Shown piece after piece: positions 1 through 9,758 of a stretch of 64,000 nucleotides of DNA. The position numbers were made by a program, and so were the translations under genes. The notes beneath the pieces were generated by a model. It ran no database searches. It was given only the letters and a program-made list of their open reading frames with translations, and was not told where the DNA came from. The DNA comes from Gnetum montanum (lineage: Eukaryota > Streptophyta > Gnetopsida > Gnetales > Gnetaceae): positions 64,001 through 128,000 of the forward strand of contig MNCI01017621.1 in assembly GCA_015680685.1 (NCBI GenBank), read 5' to 3'. Positions within the stretch are counted from its first letter, which is position 1, and each line of letters opens with the position of its first letter.

Positions 1-1894
1 ACTTAGGAAATGGATGTACCATCATGCATCATACAAGAAAATAAAGTCAACAGATCATTTACATACATAAGCTCCACTAAAAGATAATTCAAATATAGAT
101 ACACCTTAAGATATATAGCTAACATAATATATTAAAAGAATTATAGAATAATATACATATGCCTTGAGTAGGACTTGAATTGGTAACCTCTCATCTAACA
201 AAACAATGTGCTAACCACTTAAGCCATCTTTCACAAACAAACTGGGAAAAGTATCACCCAACTTCATTATAGGTCAAAGTGAAAACTCTTATTGCCACAT
301 CTACCTTTTTAAAAGAATTTTAAAAACTTGAAAATTTCTGAGTATTTTGTTGATGGAAATTAAAAGTGTGTATAGATGAATATTGAAGACAATTGGGGTG
401 AGTATAGACAAATGTGTCAAGACATAGCATATCCTGTCATGTATCTAGGGCAGGTTAACATGGGATGCACATGCATAAAAATAAAAATAAAAATAAAAAC
501 ATGGATATGCATCTATTAAAACATGTAGGAGCATTTGAAATATTAATTTATCAAAAGACGATATAAAAAAGATAGCATAGTTTATACATAACCTTGGGGA
601 ATAACATGTAATGATTGTGTTAAACCTAAACCTGTGGGATACCACTTGTCAAAACCAACTTATGAAGGGCAAAGGTGATGACTTGACACACATTGCTCTA
701 ACGTGCTTGGACAGGTATTATCAAAAATGACCTATATCCTACCATAGAGGCTCTTAGGGGAATCTTTTTTTTGATACCAAAAGAGAAGGGATATTCAGCC
801 CTTAACAAAAGAGATCAACATTGAGCAAGGTTGTTGGAACTAACATATTATTTTTAACAATACTTAACCCTAAGACATATAGTCAAATTAGAACCTTATA
901 ACTCAGTATCACCCACCAAAATTGAATCCATGAAATTACCAAATTAAGAATTTTACTACTAAGCTAACACTTCATTTTCTTCCCTAAATCTTGCAAGACC
1001 CTCAAGTTCTAAGTACTAAGGATAAACCATATAGTCACCCAAACTAAAGTGGATATATAGGTAACATCTAACCTTTGAGAGATGAGTATACACTTGAAAC
1101 ATTTATGTTAAGGATGCCCTTCATAGAGTTATGTACATGCCTTTTGTAAACAGACTCTTTTGCTCTTCTTTTTAATTTTATTATTATAATTTTCACTCCC
1201 TAATGAATAAAGCATAATACAAGTAACATCCTCATGCAAACGTATTCTTTACATATTTTTAAATTACTATGGCCGAAAACTTCAGATTATGCAAACTTCA
1301 TTTCTTGAAAATTTATCACTGTAATATAAAAAACTCATATTCGAATTAAAATCCAATGATAATCTAAAATATCCTGGTAAATTGGTTGCAGTAAATTAGA
1401 TTTGTTTTCTAAAATTTTTTCTATTATTTTAATTCAATTAATTAGTTCCCGGAAATTTCTTGCTGTGCATATCTATTATAACCTATATGTAGCTGAATTT
1501 AGCCATGCACTTTCCTAACAGCAACCATATACTTAATCCATAGGTTTTACATGTCGTATTCCCGAATACATACCTAGCCGCTTATCAATATTTCTCTCCC
1601 ACAATCCTTCTTACAAATTTATCTACGTCTTCTTTTCATTCTTAAAGTTCATCCATAATTGTATATAGAAGTGCGGAGAACATATTTTCTAAAGAAAAGA
1701 AAACAAAAGTTGAGACTCAACGGCTACTATGTTATATTTCAATACTGAGTATGTAGCTCGCCCTTTGTTGAAATGCTACAGATTTCAAAGTTTTGCATAT
1801 ATAAGAATTGTCAGTAAAATCGTGAACATTGGGAAACGGCAGCAACGTTTGCAGAGAACATGAAAGTGGCCGACATTCCAGACAATTTGTTCGT
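1..1894. other. AT-rich gene-free flank
   Basis: No credible coding region is visible. The stretch is AT-rich with scattered short runs, including an (AAAAAT)n microsatellite near 474-500. The phrase GATACCACTTG near 637-647 recurs near 3249-3259 and resembles a decayed initiator-Met primer site next to an LTR end, so old retrotransposon debris is likely. The part below about 1890 is the 3' side of the minus-strand gene at 1895-2614 and may hold its 3' UTR. No clear poly(A) signal could be assigned. Confidence 0.5.
165..232 (-). repeat. tRNA-like sequence, probable SINE head
   Basis: On the minus strand this stretch has an RNA polymerase III A-box-like TGGCTTAAGTGG (215-226) followed by a B-box-like AATTCAAGTCC (171-181), at roughly tRNA spacing. 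The arms no longer pair well enough for a functional tRNA and there is no clean acceptor stem. A tRNA-derived SINE head or tRNA pseudogene is the best reading. The sequence downstream in its own direction (below 160) is AT-rich, as a SINE tail would be. Confidence 0.4.
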
Positions 1895-2614
1895 TCAAAC
1901 AGAAAACGAGGTTGATGATACCTGGCATTTGGGGGAGTCAGGCTGCTGATCAGCCTTGCGGATGAGCTTATGCTGGCTAACGAGGTATCGGTGGAGATGA
2001 GCGCGCGGCAGAGTCACGATATCCCTGGAAAGGCTATTCCTATTGTTCTTCAGCCACTCGTCAATCTCGTTAGCATCAACATTCCTGCGCCTAGGCAGAG
2101 TCATGAGCCACGCCCTGGCAGCTTCCCATCCATCTAACTTGCCGATATTGTTAGGGCTCATCTCAATCTCCATTGCGCTACCGCTTGCAGATGCCCCTTC
2201 AGGCTCCCCTGCAAACGGAACAATACTTCCGCTTTCAACAGATAACGGAGCAACAGCAGCAGCAGGAGTAGCAGGTTCTGTCTCAGGTCCGTTAGCGTCG
2301 CCATTGTCGTTGCTGTTGTTATTTGCTTCCTTTAAGGAAATTGCCATGGCCGAGTTATGCTCGAGCTTACGCAGAGCCTCTACTGCATTGGAAGCTCCAA
2401 TTTCCTCGTCGTCCGGCATGTTTGCGACGAACGGAGTCGTGACTTCTTCGTTTTGCGGCATATCTATGTCGGTATCCATGGCGACTTCCGCAACTTGGTC
2501 GTTGTCAGGCATATTTATGTCCGAATCCATGGTAACTGCGTCGGCTTCTCCGTTTTGCTTATCATCGATCTCCATTGCTGTGCTCTGTTGCTCTCCCTTC
2601 CCCCCCATGTTCAT
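1895..2614 (-). CDS. Unrecognised acidic host protein, 239 aa
   Basis: Open minus-strand frame of 239 codons from ATG at 2614 (a second in-frame ATG follows two codons later) to TGA at 1895-1897. Residues about 29-72 hold three imperfect acidic repeats of the type MDxDIxMPxNEE. A low-complexity Asn/Ala/Pro/Ser-rich part follows to about residue 155. The C-terminal block, about 158-220, looks folded: GKLDGWEAARAWL, then NEIDEWLKNN, then LPRAHLHRYLVSQHKLIRK, mostly helical and basic. No signal peptide or membrane segment. Unlike every other frame in the window it is uninterrupted and keeps many CpGs, as a host gene in a methylated repeat landscape would. I do not recognise the family. It may be a single exon or the 3' part of a longer gene. 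A nuclear protein is a guess from composition only. Confidence 0.6.
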   Translation of the reverse strand: MNMGGKGEQQSTAMEIDDKQNGEADAVTMDSDINMPDNDQVAEVAMDTDIDMPQNEEVTTPFVANMPDDEEIGASNAVEALRKLEHNSAMAISLKEANNNSNDNGDANGPETEPATPAAAVAPLSVESGSIVPFAGEPEGASASGSAMEIEMSPNNIGKLDGWEAARAWLMTLPRRRNVDANEIDEWLKNNRNSLSRDIVTLPRAHLHRYLVSQHKLIRKADQQPDSPKCQVSSTSFSV

Positions 2615-2960
2615 GCTTGCTACTTACTGTAACACTGACTTCTCTAATTCTGCTCGCGGAAGAAAAAGGGGCAAAATTATGGTTTACGGACTCTCACAGT
2701 TTTTGGAATTTGTAAAAAACAGAAAGTTAGTATGAAAGCATTAAGGTCGCATGATAACAAACCAGAACTAAGAACTGACGATTACAGTAGCCTGCCCAGC
2801 TTTGTCTCCAGTACGTTGAGTCATATCAACGGCCCCAAACCTGCAGTCTACGCGTGAACAATTGAACCTGCAAATCTTGCGCAATGTTCATCAATGCCTC
2901 AAATCCAAAATGTAGCGCGCCGTGCTCCCAGAAATAATATTAATAACCAAAAACAGTAAA
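2615..2960 (-). promoter_or_regulatory. CpG-retaining upstream region of host gene
   Basis: Just upstream of the minus-strand gene, sites such as CGCGGAAG, CTACGCGTG and TAGCGCGCCGTG keep intact CpG, whereas the repeats around have lost most of theirs. This fits an unmethylated 5' region. On the minus strand an AT-rich TTATTAATATTATTT element (about 2935-2949) could serve as a TATA region, which would give a 5' UTR of about 300 bases. No experiment-like signal fixes the start site. Confidence 0.35.
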
Positions 2961-4951
2961 GCGTATGTAATTTTCCGATTTTCGAAATGTCCAAAATAGA
3001 CTGCGGCATAATACCAGAAATAATTTTAACAAGTTAAAAGAATTAAAGGGTATAAACACTAACATCACAAACAAATTTTACTATGGAAGAGCCCAGGTAG
3101 CATGGTCTAGAGAAAACCATTCAAAGAATCCTTGCATCTGTGGTTAGTATGCAAAGTTAATCCCATCGAACATTGTGGCTTGTTGTAAGATGTTTTCTCC
3201 ATAGTTCACTTTTGAATTGTTACAATTAATCTGGGAGTACCTTGCTTTGATACCACTTGAGGATTGAGAACTTAGAGGGGGGGTTAAATAAGTTTTAGCC
3301 AATTGTTGTCACATTTCTTACCATTTGATGGAACAGATTCTATGAAATAATGTCAAGTTGCTCAATTTAATCTCTATTGAAGATTGAAGGATTATAATTA
3401 GATTAAATATTTCAAAGGAGCAATGGGAGAAGGCATGACTAAAACATGAATAATTATGAGGGAAGAGCAATGAAAAGGCCTCAAATTGGAGAATAAGCAA
3501 GAAGTTATGGAATTAAACACACAACAAATAAGGAGGATGGTAATTTACTCCATAAAGGAGAATCTCATCCTCTATTTACTTGAGATTAAAATCTGCACTT
3601 AGTTGCATTTGTTCTAGCTTAGACCTTGGTTTAATTTAATTTTTAGAATTTCTTGTATTAATCCCGGATGTTACAAGAAAAAGAAAAAAATATATAAAGC
3701 CCTTGTTCTTAAGGAAATCAACTACATATTATCATCCAAAATAGATATGCCCTAGTTTACAACTCTAGCAGTACATGGTTGAAAGTGTAATCATTTGGTT
3801 CACTGTGTTTTCTTGCATATCTACAAAGATTTCCAAAGCCTTTGATCTTGAGCTAATCCCAAGATAATTGCATCCCATGGCTCATAGTTTTAACATGTAT
3901 TATCTTGAAAATGAATAGAACATCCTTAATTAAGCCATAATTTGCATACATGTTTAGGAGTAAACTTTTGAAGGAAAGGAAAAAAAAAACATTTTAGTTC
4001 TACACCTAAATTTGCAGCATGAATATATGGTCATTTCTCCTTTCCTGGTAAAACCAAACAAAGCTTTCCAAGAGTTATGATGTCTCCATGAATCCAGGTT
4101 TTACCATTAACTTACAAACTTTCTTTACTTTGCTAGTTCTGCAAACTGGTTCTAAGGAATCCAAGTATTGTTGCAACATTTCCCCAAATAGTTGGTGTGG
4201 ATCATGGTAGCTATCTTTATGTGAACATCCTAAGACAAGTTGAATAAGCCAATACATTTCATCAAAAAAAAAAAGGAAAGGTGCAAAGAGTTTATCACTT
4301 TGTTGAAAAGAAAAAGAGAGAAGAAAAAGAAAATGGAAAAACAAAAAAGGATTCCAAACATTGTTGGCTATTGCTACTATGGTAGGAGGATTATGTTTTG
4401 ATGGGATTCTCATTAAGGTTCAACATGGTGACAATGGGTCATCGAGGCATTGCGGTGGTGTCCATCTACATGCCATAACAAGAGTAGAAACAACATGCAT
4501 AGGCATCTATCAACAAGAGGCATGCTAAGTTTTGTTTAATGGCAGTTGGGATAAGGGTTAAGAGCTCCACATGTTCCTAATGGTGGAAAAATTGATCATA
4601 CAAAAACAAGAACCTACCTTTGCCTATGAATGCACCATATGGATCTCATCCATTGAATCTTGCCATCATTTTCACAACATCGAAGTGCAATAGTTGTGGC
4701 GTTAATGGCAAGTATTCTACAAGTGGCGAGCTCTAGGCAAGGAGGACAAATGATGGACATCTGCAAAGCCACAAGCTCAAAGACATTAGAGGTAGCAATG
4801 ACACTAACACTAAGAGTTGTTGCATCCTCAACATCACAAGTGGAAGCTGAGGATCGTTGAACTTAGAAGGTGGGGGGAGATGAATAAGTTTCCCAAATCA
4901 AACCTTTATAAAACAAAGCACACACACAAATTTATGTGGTTCCCCAACTTG
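2961..4951 (+). other. Old degenerate repeat, left half
   Basis: No intact gene. GCTTTGATACCA at 3244-3255 is the reverse complement of a slightly decayed tRNA-iMet primer site. GAACTTAGA followed by a G run and GATGAATAAG or TTAAATAAG occurs at 3267-3292 and again at 4858-4888, so at least two related repeat pieces lie here. The piece from about 4858 runs to GTGGTTCCCCAACTTGGGTAC at 4936-4956 and continues after element A at 19093, so it was an older repeat that A later split. Short open frames (for example 4075-4413 and 4660-4860) have no family signature and are not called as genes. Confidence 0.4.
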
Positions 4952-4956
4952 GGTAC
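4952..4956. repeat. Target-site duplication of element A, left copy
   Basis: GGTAC lies immediately before the TGATGAGT start of the LTR and recurs immediately after the ACTCATCA end at 19093-19097. Five-base duplications are typical of Ty3/gypsy integrases. Removing A would rejoin CCAACTTGGGTAC with TCCACACTTAGAG into one continuous older repeat. Confidence 0.8.
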
Positions 4957-5768
4957 TGATGAGTCGCCATTTAGTTCACTGCGATATCGCAGCCTCACCG
5001 CGATGTCGCGTACGCGATATTGCAACCTATCTCCTCATCTATAAATAAGAGGTAAACAGTTTTGATAGTTAGTTTTTTGTCAGTTTTAGTTTAAGTGTTA
5101 AAGTTTTAGTTCTTGCTTTCTTCTCAACCCTTTTCCTCCCAGTGTATGCCCACAATATGGTGAATGTAATTGTACAACATCCTTTATTCAAGTGTGATAT
5201 ACTTGGACACAACTAGCAATAAAGATCGAGATTACTTCATCATTGTAGCATTCACTTAGATTAATTATTTATTTACTTATTATTTACCGCTTTCCTAGTT
5301 AATCTCTCTCTCACCCTTAAACTCCTATTAAATGCGGAATGAGTACGACTTGATTACAAGCATTTAAGTGTGACTACTTGGTAACCCAGTAGCGTACCTA
5401 GGATCTGTGCTTAGTAATCCCAGTGGTAGTCGTGCACGAAGTCCAAGATGTATACGGATGATTGAGGAACAGATGCTCATCGCACTTAGGCTAACTTAGA
5501 TTCTCTCTCACCCTTTCTCTCTTAGCTTAGATAATATTACCTTCCATTGCCTTCAAGAGTAGCATTAGGTTAGAACACATCATACACCTCACTCTGACTA
5601 AACCATACATGACAAAGCTAATACTAATCCAGATGGGAAGACAACGAACTATGACCTAAGGCTAATTATCTAGATACCACAACTAGTCCGTCTGCGGAGT
5701 TCAACCGGATCGCACATGTAACACTCGTGTTCGTATGGTTGAGTGTAGGGGTACCTCGCCACTCATCA
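4957..5768 (+). repeat. Element A 5' LTR (812 bp)
   Basis: Begins TGATGAGTCGCC and ends CGCCACTCATCA, so the terminal inverted repeat is unusually long for an LTR. U3 is short and carries a cluster of palindromic GCGATATCGC / CGCGATGTCGCG-type motifs (4980-5021). A TATAAATA box lies at 5040-5047 and an AATAAA signal at 5218-5223. The 3' copy is at 12730-13161 plus 18762-19092 and differs by many substitutions, so the insertion is old. Confidence 0.9.
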
Positions 5769-5787
5769 TTGGTTCAGTTGCCAGGGA
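5769..5787 (+). promoter_or_regulatory. Element A primer-binding site
   Basis: TTGGTTCAGTTGCCAGGGA follows the LTR end directly. It aligns with the tRNA-Asp primer site TGGCGCCGTTGCCGGG used by Athila-type elements with a few substitutions, some at CpG positions. Elements E and B have less decayed versions, which supports the assignment. Confidence 0.6.
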
Positions 5788-5908
5788 CGGTGCTAGTTAT
5801 CTAGATTAGTTATATCATACAAGGTCGCTGTATAGGAATTAACGATATAACTTTTAGAAAGAAGTAATTATAAAAGTCACATATAAATTCACACACAATT
5901 GCACAACC

Positions 5909-7890
5909 ATGCCTCTCCTACACGATTACAATAATGCCACACTTAGTGAGGAAGTTCATTGGAGAACCAACGAACTATATGACAATAAAGATTGGAGTAC
6001 ACAACCTGAAGTGGGGTTTCTTATAAACATAAACGAAAGCAATGTCATCCTAATGCACGAAAGCATAACTTATGTGATGATGATGAACCCCTATTAGCCA
6101 TTACAAGCCTAACGCAAATACAAGAGGTTGTTTGAATCTCCCGTAAGCATCGTAAAGAGAGCCATCTACCTAGGCTCGATTTAAACAACTTCCCTAATTT
6201 TTCAGGAGGCTATGACTTAGATCCGCATCAACATTTACAAGCCTTCTATGATGCCCGTATGTGGAACAACATTGATAACGGTTGGCAAAAACTCAAGCTC
6301 TTTCCTATGACACTCGTTGGCCAAGCAAAAGTATGGTATAAATCATTAAAACCAAATTCAATACGATGCTGGCCAACAATGGTAGAACTCTTTAGCGAAA
6401 GATATCAAACCTACGCAAGAGTGTCAGCCTTGAGGAAACAAATCCAAGAGTGGAAACAAGCACAACATGAACCCTTGGACATGACCTTAGAAAGATATTA
6501 TGCACTGTTAAATAACTGTCTAGGCCATAGGTTCTCCAAGGAAAGGCTAATGTACCATATCATTGATGGGCTTCGTGATGCAACAAGAGAAACCTTAGGG
6601 ATGTATGCCCGAGGTCAACTATATGAACTACAAACCCATCAAGCCCAAGAGCTTATTAAGCGGGTAGCAAAAGAAGAAGGAGAAATGGCTAGATGGGAGA
6701 GTGTTGAAAAACATCACTGGGGCCAGAATCCCAACTTAACAAAGGTCCATGATCTTACAAAGGAGAAATCAACCTATCACAAGGAGAAATAACCATCTTT
6801 GCCAGTACAACAATCACTAGAAGAAGTTGAGGCAAAGATTAATAAGATGTTGGAATGGATGTATAAAAAGTGTGGAGAATATATCAATATCATTGGAGAT
6901 AGAGTTTTGACAACCCGAGAAGCAAGACAAAGTATCATTGGACAATTGGAAAGAAGGGATAAAGAAAATAAGAGCTCAACTGCCAATCACACATATGAAT
7001 GCAACATTTGCCTGTACGATCACCCCAAGGGCCAATGTCCAATCTTGTTACATTTATATGAGCACTACGGAAGCACATTACATCCAGAGTTCGTACAGAA
7101 ATACTGTGTTCGATCACAGTGGCAACAATCCCAGTTGTGGGGGAAACCACCCCTAAACTGGAGACACCCTTCGTATCATCCGAACCAAAATGCTTATCTA
7201 GTTCAACATCCCGTTTTCCCAATTGGGTCAACATACTCTACCTTGCCGCATTACTATTCTCCTCAATACTATCAGCCCATGTTCTCAACACAACCACCGC
7301 CTTGTGTACCACACACTCTTAATTTTCAACATTCTCATCCTTTCTCTCCTTCTACATTGCCACCAACTGTTCCTAAGGTATCTGCACCATAGCAACAACT
7401 CGCAAACGTTACTTGTGCTACTATTGCCAATAGTAGCGAGAGGCCTCAGCAACATTGAAGGCGTCCCTTCTTTAGAAATGACCCTAGGAAGGGACAACAC
7501 AATTCTAAGGCCACTGCATCCTCTAACTCAGCACAAGTCCAATCCTGTGATGCACCCTTATCTTCAAACCCAGTGCCTCATGTTACTTCATTACGGCCAC
7601 CAATTAACACTCCAACAACCATACGGCCCAATGAATACAACCATGGAGGGCGACATCCCGATCCTTGCATACCATCTTATGGTCTCAATTATCATAGTGG
7701 GTCAACTCGTTATCTGAAAACTACATCTTATAAAGTGCCCCACTATGCTTACTATAATTAGGTGTGTGAACCTCAATGGGGTAAGTATGACCAGGTCCCA
7801 ATATTTCCAACATGTAAGGATCCTCATCTTCCATTTATTAATTTTTGCCATCCTCAACCGTTTAGTTATGGGGGATATCCCCCATTCTAG
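5909..7890 (+). pseudogene. Element A gag, frameshifted
   Basis: Starts MPLLHDYNNATL at 5909 and ends at TAG 7888-7890. The retrotransposon gag domain lies at about 6190-6780, with LFPMTLVGQAKVWYKSL and the helical stretch RYQTYARVSALRKQIQEW. A CCHC-like knuckle CNICLYDHPKGQC (CX2CX3HX4C) follows at about 7000-7040. Then comes a Pro/Gln/Tyr-rich tail that in A and B ends PFSYGGYPPF instead of running into protease. The frame changes near 6110 and 7400 and is broken by stops (for example 6790). Role when intact: capsid/nucleocapsid of the particle. The tail shared with B but not C or E defines the A/B non-autonomous subfamily. Confidence 0.8.
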
Positions 7891-9204
7891 TAACAAGTAG
7901 GATTAATAACCACTTTTTATTTTCTTTAATTTTACAAGTTTTTGTTTTCTAGTTTTTCATTTTTCAAATTTTTTGTTTTATCTTTTACGTTTTTATAAGT
8001 GATCTCATCTATGAATAAAACACTCATGCGGCTCATTAGTTGGGGTGTGTTCTATGTTATCGAGTTGCAAGTGGTCAATTATTTGGACAATGAGCCCATT
8101 ACACCCACTCATCCATTCTACAAATAAGAGGTTCTGTTTGAGTGTACAGTGATATTCTTGACATTCTTAAAACTTAAAATTAATTTTGTGTTAATTGTAC
8201 CCAGAATGAAGAAGGATGGACCAAGAGGGAATGATTAGGATGTGACATCAAGGGGACTTGTGGATTCTCTTTGGTGATGTCTGTGAGAGTTATCATGCAA
8301 TGGGGTTGTACTAAAATCCTTGTAGATCTAACGAAAAATGGAGTAAGAGTAATCAAAAGGGCACTTAAAAATCCAATGTTGTTATAGGGGATCCCACTGG
8401 AAAGACATGCACCCATGCCTGAAGGTTGGCGGCTTCTTTGGATTTAGTAAAAAAATAAAAAATAAACAAAGGAGGTACCACAAAATAAAAAATCACTCCT
8501 CCCTTGAACAAAATGTCAAGTGATTGTATGCCTTGTTGTTTTTGTACTCTTATAGTTGCTCATAATGGGATGAAATAATGAGGTGTCACTGATCAGAGGA
8601 ATGGACTTGGCCCTGATCTTCGAATGACGGGTTAATGACACATTAATCATGTTTTACACGCAGGATTCACTGTGCCCTAGGTCAGTTACCTCATGTCCCA
8701 ATCTTTACAATCCCTTTTATAGTTCATCTCATCTCATTGTTCGTGTAATTGTAGCTTGTGTCTCGTATAGCATAGAATTCTTACCTCATCCCGATGATAT
8801 TTACATGTGTGTGTTTTGCGGAATTAGTGCAGATTACCCTTAACCCTTTTAGTGCCCACGTACACTTTTAAGTATGGTTACACAAGGGCATTATAGGTTG
8901 GAACCTGCTTTGGGGAGGATCCACTTATGTAATTTTTCTGATTTGCACTCATTTTCCACACACCATTTATTACCCTTAGCAATTTTCTTTCCCTTATTAC
9001 CATCCCTCTAAATAATAATGTTCCAATGTACCATCACATAGCCTTTTTCTCTACCACCTGAGGTTTTATTGGTCAATTACACCATACCTAATTATTCGTG
9101 CCTTCGAAATGAATTAATTTACCCTAAAACCTTTAACATGTGCCACATGTCCTCAATTTCCACTTTTCATTCCAGAAAAACCTTACAAATTTGGTTTTTT
9201 CCCT
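7891..9204 (+). other. Element A non-coding linker
   Basis: T-rich start (TTTTATTTTCTTTAATTTT) followed by conserved non-coding phrases such as GACATCAAGGGGACTTGTGG, CATGCACCCATGCCTGAAGG and AGGATCCACTTATGTAA. The same series occurs between pol and ORF2 in E (40525-42080), after gag in B (reverse strand), and in C. In E it lies after integrase, so in A the deletion of PR through INT brought gag directly against it. Conservation across four copies suggests an RNA-level role (packaging or splicing), but that is inference. Confidence 0.6.
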
Positions 9205-9225
9205 CAAGCCTAAACATCATTAGGC

Positions 9226-9284
9226 CACGATATCACGTATGCGATGTATCATACGCGATATCATGTTCCATCCGCTATAAAAAG
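9226..9284 (+). promoter_or_regulatory. Element A internal U3-like promoter
   Basis: Clustered GATATC/CGATGTATC/GCGATATC palindromes (9226-9265) sit 11 bases upstream of TATAAAAAG (9276-9284). This reproduces the core of A's own LTR U3 (motif cluster 4980-5021, TATA 5040) without the rest of the LTR: sequence on either side does not match LTR. It lies about 475 bases before the ORF2 start, so it is a candidate second promoter for ORF2. E has a counterpart at 42083-42182 with E-type motifs. B and C, which lack ORF2, do not have it. Confidence 0.6.
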
Positions 9285-9758
9285 GGATGATCCCCACAAC
9301 ACTTAACCTTATTTTCACATTTCACATGAGGGAGTTTTCGAATTTTTCTCTGTGACTTGCGATTGTGTGACCCTTGCTTTCATATCCATATCTCGCTCGC
9401 TGGTACTCCAATTTTAATTTCATCTGAACCTACTTGAACTCGGAGTGTTCAACTTAGTCATGGAGGAGGGACATACGCCAAATAGCGCATAACTTTTTTG
9501 GAATTTTTCATCGCCCAAAGGACATCATTAGGAGTAATTAATTATAATAATAAGGATAATTGTGCTGAAAATCATTTTATCCCTAGGTATATCGGGAAAC
9601 TAAAATTGGAAACCACCTAAAGTAATAGGACTCACTATTATAATAATTTGAGAAACATCACACAGAGATAAAATAAATTAAATTAGTTAAGGCAAGCAGT
9701 AAGGTATAACTTAACTCCAGTAACAACCTTACTAATGCTTGGCCCCGTGCGATTGCAG
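9285..9758 (+). other. ORF2 leader with candidate intron
   Basis: Non-coding leader between the internal TATA box and ORF2. GAGGGAGTTTTCGAATTTTTC (9329-9349) matches a similar leader phrase in E (about 42228-42247). The leader ends GTGCGATTGCAG immediately before ATGGCC, the same arrangement as in E (GACCACAG before ATGGCA), so an intron acceptor at 9757-9758 is likely. A donor could be CTG|GTACTCC near 9403, but this is weak. Confidence 0.45.

Noticed and set aside
2043-2735. Plus-strand 230-codon frame opposite the host gene
   Set aside because: It is the complement of the acidic and Ala/Ser-rich minus-strand gene. The minus frame has better domain-like sequence and fits the CpG-rich upstream region.
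3318-4413. Short minus-strand frames at 3318-3500 and 4075-4413
   Set aside because: AT-rich, no domain signature, no splice or promoter context; probably chance frames in an old repeat.
9226-9284. Reading the internal cassette as a nested solo LTR
   Set aside because: Only the motif cluster and TATA box match. No LTR termini, R/U5 sequence or target duplication surround it.
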